Below, piece by piece: positions 1 to 4,619 of a stretch of 6,229 nucleotides of DNA (positions within the stretch are counted from its first letter, which is position 1; every line of letters starts with the position of its first letter). A program made the translations under genes and the position numbers. The DNA comes from Clostridiaceae bacterium (GTDB lineage: Bacteria > Bacillota > Clostridia > Oscillospirales > Acutalibacteraceae): NCBI GenBank assembly GCA_904502215.1, contig CAJGDQ010000061.1:1-6229 (forward strand), written 5' to 3'. The notes beneath the pieces were generated by a model. The model saw only the letters and a list, made by a program, of their open reading frames with translations. It made no database searches and was not told where the DNA came from.

Positions 1-627
1 AAATACCTAGCTGCCGCTGCCGAGATTATAGCATCTTGCGAGGATGTTATGACAAGAGATATTTATATCGGAAGATTATCGGATAAATATGGCGTTTCAA
101 GAACGGCTCTTTCAACAAAGGTTGATGAGCTGAGGAGAAAGAGCTTTAGAAGTCAAAAGAAAAAGGAAATCTCCGATATTATAAGGCCTAAATTCACAAA
201 GGATGATATAAATCCCGAGCGCAGACGCTCACAAAAGGGAACTAATGCCGAAGAAACAATGTTGGCTGTGCTTCTTCAGCATCCCGATTTTAGCGATGAA
301 GCAAATGAAAAGCTTCCGCCCGAAAGAATGATAACCTCGCTTAACAGGCGCATTTATGAAATTATCTTAGATGCATCAAAAACGGGTCGGAGTTTGGATA
401 TATCCTTATTTGCCGAAAAGCTTATTCCGAGTGAGGTTGGATACTTAGTTGCCCTTCAAAATTCGGAAAAGGCGGGCAAAAACGCCAAAGAGGTATTAAA
501 AGATTGTATTGAGGTAATATTAGAAGAAGATATTATCTTAAATAGCTCATCAAATAGCGAACAAACCGTTGAGGATTGGGCTTCTAATCTTAAAAATATG
601 ATTGATAAAAAATCAAAGGGGAATTAA
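1..627 (+). CDS. dnaG: DNA primase DnaG, C-terminal part (5' truncated by window)
   Basis: The reading frame is open from base 1 and ends at TAA 625-627, giving 208 residues. The ATG at 49 is internal, because the 16 codons before it continue the same protein, so the true start lies left of the window. DnaG synthesises RNA primers for DNA replication and docks on the replicative helicase DnaB/DnaC through its C-terminus. Residues 1-40 (with RDIYIGRLSDKYGVSRTAL at about 19-37) resemble the end of the primase catalytic core, where 'I..LS...GVS...L' is typical. Residues 41-80 are a basic linker. Residues 81-180 (starting NAEETMLAVLLQHPD) match the helicase-binding domain, with its hallmark 'E..LL..LL..P'. 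The zinc finger and TOPRIM domains are outside the window. The next gene, rpoD, starts 6 bases after the stop, the classical dnaG-rpoD arrangement. The identification rests on these C-terminal motifs plus the rpoD neighbour. Confidence 0.9.
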   Translation, partial: KYLAAAAEIIASCEDVMTRDIYIGRLSDKYGVSRTALSTKVDELRRKSFRSQKKKEISDIIRPKFTKDDINPERRRSQKGTNAEETMLAVLLQHPDFSDEANEKLPPERMITSLNRRIYEIILDASKTGRSLDISLFAEKLIPSEVGYLVALQNSEKAGKNAKEVLKDCIEVILEEDIILNSSSNSEQTVEDWASNLKNMIDKKSKGN

Positions 628-633
628 ATTAAG

Positions 634-1680
634 ATGGATAATATAAAGGAACAAAACAAAAAGATAAACGATGTTGAGATTGAGGAAAAGGAAATTTCTA
701 TTGATGATATAGAAACTCCTGAGGACCTTGATGAACTTTTCTCTGAGCCTCCAACATTGGAGCTTGATTTTGATGAAGAGCCAACTGATGATGAACTCAA
801 GCTTGAGGAAATGGATGTTGATAAGCTCAGCGAGGAGGATATGTCCTTCGATAATATTTCCCTTGATGACCCCGTTAAAGTTTATCTTCGTGAAATCGGA
901 CGTGTTCCGCTTTTAAGCTCTGAAGAGGAGATAGAATTGGCTGTTAAGATTTCAGAGGGAAATCAGTATGCAAAACAACGTTTAACCGAGGCTAACCTTC
1001 GTCTTGTTGTTAGTATTGCTAAAAAGTATGTTGGAAGAGGAATGTATTTCCTCGACCTCATTCAAGAGGGTAACGTTGGTCTTATCAAGGCTGTTGATAA
1101 GTTTGACCATACAAAAGGCTTTAAGTTTTCAACCTATGCTACTTGGTGGATTAGACAGGCTATAACCAGAGCTATTGCCGACCAGGCAAGAACTATCCGT
1201 ATTCCTGTTCATATGGTTGAAACCATTAACCGCCTCAAGAAAATTCAAAGCCAGTTGCTCCACGAAAATGGTTTTGAGCCGAGTGAGGAGCTTATAGCTG
1301 AGAAGATGGACCTTCCTGTTGAGAGGGTTAGAGAGATTATGCGTGTAGCTCAAGAACCCGTTTCTATGGAAACTCCCATAGGCCCTGAGGAAGATTCGAG
1401 ACTTATGGACTTTATCCGTGACGAAGAGGCCTTAGCACCTGATGAAGCTGCTCTTAAGACTATCACAAATGAGGATATTGACGGCGTTCTTAAAACCCTT
1501 ACTTCAAGAGAAGAGGCTGTTATCAGACTTCGTTTTGGTCTTAAGGATGGAAGATGTCATACTCTCGAAGAGGTTGGCACTGAGTTTAACGTTACAAGAG
1601 AGCGTATTCGCCAAATTGAAGCAAAGGCTCTAAGAAAACTCCGTCATCCCGTTCGCAGCAATAGATTTAAGGACAGGTAG
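634..1680 (+). CDS. rpoD: RNA polymerase primary sigma factor RpoD/SigA
   Basis: This is the housekeeping sigma-70 factor, which directs RNA polymerase to -35/-10 promoters. The start ATG at 634 has an AAGGGG ribosome site (616-621) that lies within the last codons of dnaG, so the two genes are tightly coupled. The protein has 348 residues, slightly shorter than Bacillus SigA. Residues 1-78 are a very acidic, low-complexity extension (33 of the first 80 residues are Asp/Glu) instead of a clear region 1.1. Region 1.2 is at 79-110 (DDPVKVYLREIGRVPLLS). Region 2 is at about 114-184, including NLRLVVSIAKKY, DLIQEGNVGLIKAVDKFD and the -10-recognition segment FSTYATWWIRQAITRAIADQ. Regions 3.0-3.1 (185-240) include RTIRIPVHMVETINRL. 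Region 3.2 contains PIGPEEDSRLMDFI. Region 4.2 (310-339) carries the -35 helix-turn-helix TLEEVGTEFNVTRERIRQIE. All core regions are intact. The identification is very secure. Confidence 0.98.
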   Translation: MDNIKEQNKKINDVEIEEKEISIDDIETPEDLDELFSEPPTLELDFDEEPTDDELKLEEMDVDKLSEEDMSFDNISLDDPVKVYLREIGRVPLLSSEEEIELAVKISEGNQYAKQRLTEANLRLVVSIAKKYVGRGMYFLDLIQEGNVGLIKAVDKFDHTKGFKFSTYATWWIRQAITRAIADQARTIRIPVHMVETINRLKKIQSQLLHENGFEPSEELIAEKMDLPVERVREIMRVAQEPVSMETPIGPEEDSRLMDFIRDEEALAPDEAALKTITNEDIDGVLKTLTSREEAVIRLRFGLKDGRCHTLEEVGTEFNVTRERIRQIEAKALRKLRHPVRSNRFKDR

Positions 1681-1691
1681 GAATATAAAAT

Positions 1692-1934
1692 ATGCAATTC
1701 ACATATAGAACCAATGGAGTTTGCTCTCGTAATATCCATATCGAGATTGAAGATGGTATTGTTAAAAGCGTTAAGTTCGAGGGCGGCTGCAACGGAAACA
1801 CAAAGGGTATTTCGGCTCTTGTTGAGGGTATGAAGGTTGAGGATGTTATTAAAAGACTTGAGGGCATTAAGTGCGGCTTTAAGTCAACCTCTTGCCCTGA
1901 CCAGTTGGCCGAGGCTCTGAAAAGCGTTGAATAA
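1692..1934 (+). CDS. TSCPD domain-containing protein (TIGR03905-like), 80 aa
   Basis: This small protein has the pattern of the TIGR03905 family of stand-alone TSCPD proteins: YRTNGVCSRNIHIEIEDG at 5-22, a 'V.FEGGCNGNTKGIS' segment at 27-41, 'LEGIKCGFKSTSCPDQLAEAL' split over 56-76, and the signature TSCPD at 66-70. Four cysteines (C11, C33, C61, C68) are candidates for metal binding. The related TSCPD domain (Pfam) also occurs at the C-terminus of B12-dependent ribonucleotide reductases. The role of the free-standing form is, to my knowledge, not established. The ATG follows the rpoD stop by 11 bases, with a modest AGGTAGGA ribosome site spanning that stop (1675-1682), so it should be translated from the dnaG-rpoD transcript. 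Length is full for the family. The family call is secure; the function is unknown. Confidence 0.9.
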   Translation: MQFTYRTNGVCSRNIHIEIEDGIVKSVKFEGGCNGNTKGISALVEGMKVEDVIKRLEGIKCGFKSTSCPDQLAEALKSVE

Positions 1935-1950
1935 ATTTTTGAAATAAAAT

Positions 1951-1960
1951 GGAGGGAGGA
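1951..1960 (+). promoter_or_regulatory. Ribosome binding site that fixes the start at 1967
   Basis: GGAGGGAGGA ends 6 bases before ATG 1967-1969. An earlier in-frame ATG at 1949 runs straight into this sequence and has no Shine-Dalgarno of its own (upstream is AATTTTTGAAATAAA). Starting there would add only MEGGKK, the translation of the ribosome site itself. Confidence 0.85.
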
Positions 1961-1966
1961 AAGAAA

Positions 1967-2506
1967 ATGTATTCGGATAGCGATATTAAGATTGCAGGGG
2001 ATAAGCCCTCTTATGATGTTAAAAGAAATGCCGAAAGCCTTTCTAATACCAATGGACTCCCAAAAAATGAGATAAAGAAAGCAAAAGAATGGGGAAAATC
2101 GGTTGCTTTAGAGTTTATTGAGGATGCAAAATCGGCTGTTGCTGAAAATGCTGAGGATAGCGAAATGTTGGTTCAACGCCGTATGCTTCTTTCCTTTACT
2201 GCAACAGTAGGTTTTGAACAGCTTTGTTCGGATGATGCTTTGGTTGGCGTTGCTCAAAAAAGCTTTATCGATACTTTAAAGGCTAATGATAACGAGCTTT
2301 ACCGCTCATCAAGCGATACGGGTGCATTTTCCTTTTATTACCTGGCTTTCAGAAGAGGCGGCGAAATTGACCGCCGTATAGGTCAAACCTTTGCTATGCT
2401 TTGTTCTCACGATGGCGACCCCGTTTATCAGGAACTTGGCGAAGCGCTTTATTGCTGGTTTATATCGGTTGTTAAAAGTTTGGCTGAAGATTTAAATATT
2501 GAATAA
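1967..2506 (+). CDS. Conserved-looking hypothetical protein, 179 aa, last gene of the dnaG-rpoD unit
   Basis: I do not recognise this protein. The start is set at 1967 by the strong ribosome site at 1951-1960. It has no signal peptide and no hydrophobic stretch long enough to be a clear membrane segment, so it is probably cytosolic. The first 30 residues are polar and probably flexible. From about residue 33 onward the composition suggests mostly alpha-helix (KNEIKKAKEWGKSVALEFIE, then RRMLLSFTATVGFEQL at 71-86). The part most likely to be conserved is the C-terminal third, with FSFYYLAFRRGGEIDRRIGQ (121-140) and FAMLCSHDGDPVYQELGEAL (142-161). Cysteines are at 87, 146 and 163, without a CxxC pair. 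It lies 32 bases behind the TSCPD gene and just ahead of the terminator at 2514, so it is the promoter-distal gene of the operon. Codon use looks like that of its neighbours. It is a real gene; no function can be assigned. Confidence 0.8.
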   Translation: MYSDSDIKIAGDKPSYDVKRNAESLSNTNGLPKNEIKKAKEWGKSVALEFIEDAKSAVAENAEDSEMLVQRRMLLSFTATVGFEQLCSDDALVGVAQKSFIDTLKANDNELYRSSSDTGAFSFYYLAFRRGGEIDRRIGQTFAMLCSHDGDPVYQELGEALYCWFISVVKSLAEDLNIE

Positions 2507-2513
2507 TCATATA

Positions 2514-2566
2514 AAATCCCTTTAATTCATAATTTTTATTATATTGAATTGAAGGGATTTGTTTTT
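2514..2566 (+). terminator. Rho-independent terminator ending the dnaG-rpoD operon, overlapping the next gene's RBS
   Basis: AAATCCCTTTAATTCA (2514-2529) pairs with TGAATTGAAGGGATTT (2545-2560) over 16 bp, including one U-G pair (2523/2551). The loop is 15 nt and AT-only. GTTTTT (2561-2566) follows the stem. It begins 8 bases after the stop codon at 2506, in the expected place for the operon end. The 3' arm contains the AAGGG that serves as the ribosome site for the ATG at 2567. Confidence 0.8.
2552..2556 (+). promoter_or_regulatory. Amidase ribosome binding site, buried in the terminator stem
   Basis: AAGGG is the only Shine-Dalgarno-like sequence before ATG 2567, with a 10-base gap. All five bases are paired with CCCTT (2518-2522) when the hairpin forms. 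A TTG at 2549 in the same frame could also be a start in principle, but it lies within the stem and has no ribosome site. Confidence 0.6.
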
Positions 2567-3301
2567 ATGCCGATAATTTATTTAAGTCCATCAACACAGG
2601 AATTTAACCCATATAATGGTGGGGGAAATGAAGAATACTATATGAATTTGATTGCCGATGCTATGGAGCCTTATCTTGCGGCAAGCGGAATCAGATATGT
2701 TCGAAACACACCTGAAATGACCGCCGCAAGCTCTATTGCGGCATCTAATCAGGGAAATTATGATTTGCATTTCGCTCTTCATTCCAACGCAACGGGAAGC
2801 GGCGATGGCTCAAGAAGAGGCTCGGAGGTTTATTATTATCCAACAAGCCAAAGAGGCAGGCGCTTTGCTGATATCGTTGCTGAAAATTTAGCCCTTATAT
2901 ATCCTTTGCCAGATTCGGTCAGAACTGTGCCTACCACTACTCTTGGCGAGGTCAGAAGAACAAAAGCCCCCGGTGTTTTGGTTGAAATCGCATATCACGA
3001 TAATGCCGAGGATGCGCAGTGGATAAGGGATAATATAGAAGAAATTGCGGCAAACTTGGTTTTCTCTTTAACCCAATATTTTGGAATACCCTTTAACACT
3101 CCGCAGCCTATTTTTACCGCAAGTGTTGCAACTATGGGTTCTAATCTCAATATAAGATATAACCCATCTATTGAGGCTCCTGTTGTGGGAAGGGTTCCCA
3201 ACGGAGCCGAGGTTACGGTTTATGCTCAGATTCCTGATTGGTCGGTTATTGGGTATAACGGAATTGTTGGATATGCGAGAACTTCCTATTTAAGATATTG
3301 A
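2567..3301 (+). CDS. N-acetylmuramoyl-L-alanine amidase (amidase_3 type) with C-terminal SH3-like domain
   Basis: This is predicted to cut the bond between N-acetylmuramic acid and L-alanine in peptidoglycan. The 244-residue protein starts directly with the catalytic fold (MPIIYLSPSTQEFNPY) and has no signal peptide. Amidase_3 landmarks are: NEEYYMNLIADAM (21-33), carrying the presumed zinc-binding Glu; DLHFALHSNA (66-75), with H72 as zinc ligand and H68 nearby; SEVYYYPTSQRGRRFA (86-101); and VLVEIAYHDN (137-146), with E140 as catalytic Glu. The usual 'DPGHGG' histidine is absent: residues 6-23 contain no His, so the first zinc ligand is missing or replaced. Residues 183-244 form a bacterial SH3-like domain (NLNIRYNPSIEAPVVGRVPN, then WSVIGYNGIVGYARTSYL), a probable wall-binding module. 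The lack of a leader resembles mother-cell lysis amidases such as CwlC and phage endolysins; no other phage gene is nearby. ATG 2567 is preferred over TTG 2549. No convincing promoter was found upstream. Confidence 0.85.
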   Translation: MPIIYLSPSTQEFNPYNGGGNEEYYMNLIADAMEPYLAASGIRYVRNTPEMTAASSIAASNQGNYDLHFALHSNATGSGDGSRRGSEVYYYPTSQRGRRFADIVAENLALIYPLPDSVRTVPTTTLGEVRRTKAPGVLVEIAYHDNAEDAQWIRDNIEEIAANLVFSLTQYFGIPFNTPQPIFTASVATMGSNLNIRYNPSIEAPVVGRVPNGAEVTVYAQIPDWSVIGYNGIVGYARTSYLRY

Positions 3302-3308
3302 AAGGCAC

Positions 3309-3337
3309 TTGAAAGATTGCCTAAAATGTGATATAAT
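3309..3337 (+). promoter_or_regulatory. SigA-type promoter for the membrane protein gene
   Basis: TTGAAA (3309-3314), a 17-base spacer and TATAAT (3332-3337), preceded by TGA, which gives an extended -10. A start of transcription near 3344 would leave a leader of about 20 bases before ATG 3366. It begins 7 bases after the amidase stop codon. Confidence 0.85.
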
Positions 3338-3365
3338 TCACCTATTACAAAAAAAGGATTAAAAA

Positions 3366-4088
3366 ATGAAAAAGAACGAAATTTTAGAAGAACAAAAAAG
3401 AGCAAGAGAAGAGTTTTTGAAGCTTAAAAAAATGCAGGCCGGGGAAATAGATGCAGGCCCTAAGCCAAGCGAGGTGGCTATAGTTCCAAAAACCTTTAAA
3501 GAAAAATGGGATAACTTTTGGTTTCAGTATAGGTTAAGGGTTGTTGCCGTTGTTTTTATCGTTGCTATTTTTGTTGTTTGTATAGCTCAATGCGTTTCCA
3601 AACCTAATTATGATATCAAAATGGTTTATTTTTCATATACTCCTGTTTTGGATGACCAGCTTGGTTTGGTTGAGGATTATTTTGATGATATTGTTCCTGA
3701 TATAAATGGTGATGGTGAGGTTTTAGTTCAGGTTATAAACTGCAGTTTTTCGAATACTGATTCAAATGTTCAATATAGAAACAATATTCTAATGAAGATG
3801 CAATCCACTATAGTGGCGGAATATGACACTATGCTTTATATAACCGATAAGGAATCGGTAAAATATTTTGAGGGTCTTTCGGTTGACCTTGATATTTTTG
3901 AGGCCGAGCCGTTAGAATTTAACGAGGATTTCTATAAAAAAACCGTTTTAAATGGTAAAGAGTTGCCCGAAGGCCTTGGAATTTCCTGCAGAAAGATAAA
4001 CGACACCGTTATAGAAAAATATAAGGATTCTGAAAAGTATCACTTAGAATCTATGAAAATTCTAGAGAAGCTAAAGGAACTGTCTTAA
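3366..4088 (+). CDS. Single-pass membrane protein of unknown function, 240 aa
   Basis: I do not recognise a named family. The start ATG 3366 has AAGGA (3354-3358) 7 bases upstream. Residues 1-50 are hydrophilic and charged, with a short probable helix or coiled coil (ILEEQKRAREEFLKLKKMQ). Residues 58-77 (RVVAVVFIVAIFVVCIAQCV) form one hydrophobic membrane segment. The basic residues before it (FQYRLR, K42, K45, K47) suggest that the N-terminus is inside and the 160-residue C-terminal part is outside. The external part starts with a beta-strand-like stretch (YDIKMVYFSYTP) and contains DINGDGE (112-118), which looks like the start of a calcium loop but lacks the acidic residue at loop position 12. 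The end (about 215-240) is a charged helix. It has its own promoter and no clear terminator; the next promoter starts 21 bases after the stop. Gene reality is well supported; its role is unknown. Confidence 0.85.
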   Translation: MKKNEILEEQKRAREEFLKLKKMQAGEIDAGPKPSEVAIVPKTFKEKWDNFWFQYRLRVVAVVFIVAIFVVCIAQCVSKPNYDIKMVYFSYTPVLDDQLGLVEDYFDDIVPDINGDGEVLVQVINCSFSNTDSNVQYRNNILMKMQSTIVAEYDTMLYITDKESVKYFEGLSVDLDIFEAEPLEFNEDFYKKTVLNGKELPEGLGISCRKINDTVIEKYKDSEKYHLESMKILEKLKELS

Positions 4089-4109
4089 TTCTTTTCCAAA
4101 TTTTAGGAA

Positions 4110-4138
4110 TTGACAAAAAATGGTTATTATGCTAATAT
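4110..4138 (+). promoter_or_regulatory. SigA-type promoter for the AbrB-family gene
   Basis: TTGACA (4110-4115, perfect -35), a 17-base spacer and TAATAT (4133-4138, 4 of 6), preceded by TGC, giving an extended -10 that can offset the weak hexamer. Transcription would start near 4145, just upstream of the AAGGAGG ribosome site. Confidence 0.75.
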
Positions 4139-4162
4139 AGGGAAGTAAAAGGAGGGTGAATT

Positions 4163-4423
4163 ATGAAATCAACAGGTATTATTAGAGGCGTTGATAAGAT
4201 GGGAAGGGTTGTTATCCCCAAAGAAATTCGTTCTATGCTTAAAATTGAAAGCGAAGTTGATAGCCTTGAAATCTATGTTGAAGGGGATAAGATAATTCTT
4301 AAAAAATATCATCCTAAATGTGTCTTCTGCGGAGACCTTGCTCAAAGTATTCCTTATGAAGGCTATGATGTTTGTATGGATTGTATTGATAAGCTAACAG
4401 CTTTAAAAGAAGGCTCCATTTAA
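4163..4423 (+). CDS. AbrB/SpoVT-family transcriptional regulator with CxxC...CxxC tail
   Basis: This is a DNA-binding transition-state type regulator of 86 residues. Residues 1-48 are very close to the N-terminal swapped-hairpin DNA-binding domain of Bacillus AbrB: MKSTGIIRGVDKMGRVVIPK, then EIRSML and LEIYVEGDKIILKKY. The basic residues R8, K12, R15, K20 and R23 fit the known DNA-contacting surface. The C-terminal part differs from Bacillus AbrB: C53-x2-C56 and C71-x2-C74 (CVFCGDLAQS, then CMDCIDKL) look like a small zinc-binding knuckle, which may serve for oligomerisation or sensing. AAGGAGG (4149-4155) sits 7 bases before ATG 4163, an excellent ribosome site. The gene has its own promoter and a strong terminator, so it is probably mainly monocistronic, with possible read-through from the upstream membrane protein gene. 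In spore formers, AbrB proteins repress post-exponential genes and are themselves controlled by Spo0A; whether that holds here is inference. Confidence 0.92.
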   Translation: MKSTGIIRGVDKMGRVVIPKEIRSMLKIESEVDSLEIYVEGDKIILKKYHPKCVFCGDLAQSIPYEGYDVCMDCIDKLTALKEGSI

Positions 4424-4427
4424 TTTT

Positions 4428-4463
4428 AACTGATGCAGGTTAAACTGCATCAGTTTTTTTTTT
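4428..4463 (+). terminator. Strong Rho-independent terminator after the AbrB-family gene
   Basis: AACTGATGCAG (4428-4438) and CTGCATCAGTT (4445-4455) form a perfect 11-bp stem with a 6-base loop (GTTAAA). A run of ten T (4454-4463) follows, partly overlapping the stem. It starts 4 bases after the stop codon. Confidence 0.95.
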
Positions 4464-4488
4464 ATTTACTATGCTTGGAAAAGGTGCG

Positions 4489-4516
4489 AAAATTGTGCAG
4501 AATTACCAAAAATTGT
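4489..4516 (+). repeat. Direct repeat of AAAATTGT at 20-bp pitch
   Basis: AAAATTGT occurs at 4489-4496 and again at 4509-4516, exactly 20 bp apart, which places both copies on the same face of the helix. The second copy runs into the Spo0A-box core. The first copy is the centre of an imperfect palindrome (4485-4499). Chance occurrence in AT-rich DNA is possible. Confidence 0.4.
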
Positions 4517-4520
4517 CGAA
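4514..4520 (+). promoter_or_regulatory. Putative Spo0A box upstream of glgB
   Basis: TGTCGAA matches the seven-base Spo0A-box core (TGNCGAA) at every position. It lies 39 bases upstream of the glgB -35, a plausible site for an activator. A seven-base match alone is weak evidence; the location before a glycogen gene is what makes it attractive. Confidence 0.4.
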
Positions 4521-4559
4521 AAAGTTTTCATTTTGTTTCCAAAAACCAACAAATTATAC

Positions 4560-4588
4560 TTGAAATAGGGTATTTTTATTGATATAAT
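4560..4588 (+). promoter_or_regulatory. SigA-type promoter for glgB
   Basis: TTGAAA (4560-4565), a 17-base spacer and TATAAT (4583-4588), preceded by TGA (extended -10). Transcription would start near 4595, leaving a leader of about 25 bases that includes the AAGGAG ribosome site. Confidence 0.85.
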
Positions 4589-4619
4589 AATTATGGATGA
4601 ACTTAAAAAGGAGCTTTAT

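Noticed and set aside
509..536. TTGAGG-16-TATTAT inside dnaG as an internal promoter for rpoD
   Set aside because: Internal rpoD promoters within dnaG are known in other bacteria, but the -35 is only 4 of 6, the spacer is 16 and there is no extended -10. Such matches are common by chance in AT-rich coding DNA.
1949..1966. ATG 1949 as the start of the hypothetical protein
   Set aside because: It has no Shine-Dalgarno, and its first codons are the ribosome site for ATG 1967.
2480..2507. TTGGCT-16-AATAAT as promoter for the amidase
   Set aside because: The -35 is weak (4 of 6), it lies within the end of the upstream gene, and a transcript starting near 2514 would contain the complete RBS-blocking hairpin. 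Not strong enough to annotate.
3303..3322. AGGCA-N10-TGCCT inverted repeat over the -35 of the membrane protein gene
   Set aside because: The arms are only 5 bp, no T-run follows to make a terminator, and it matches no operator I know.
3699..3719. DINGDGE in the membrane protein as an EF-hand or dockerin calcium loop
   Set aside because: Loop positions 1, 3, 5, 6 and 8 fit, but position 12 is Val instead of an acidic residue, and there is no second loop or dockerin helix.
4485..4499. Catabolite-responsive element (cre) before glgB
   Set aside because: The palindrome lacks the central CG and the spacing of the cre consensus.
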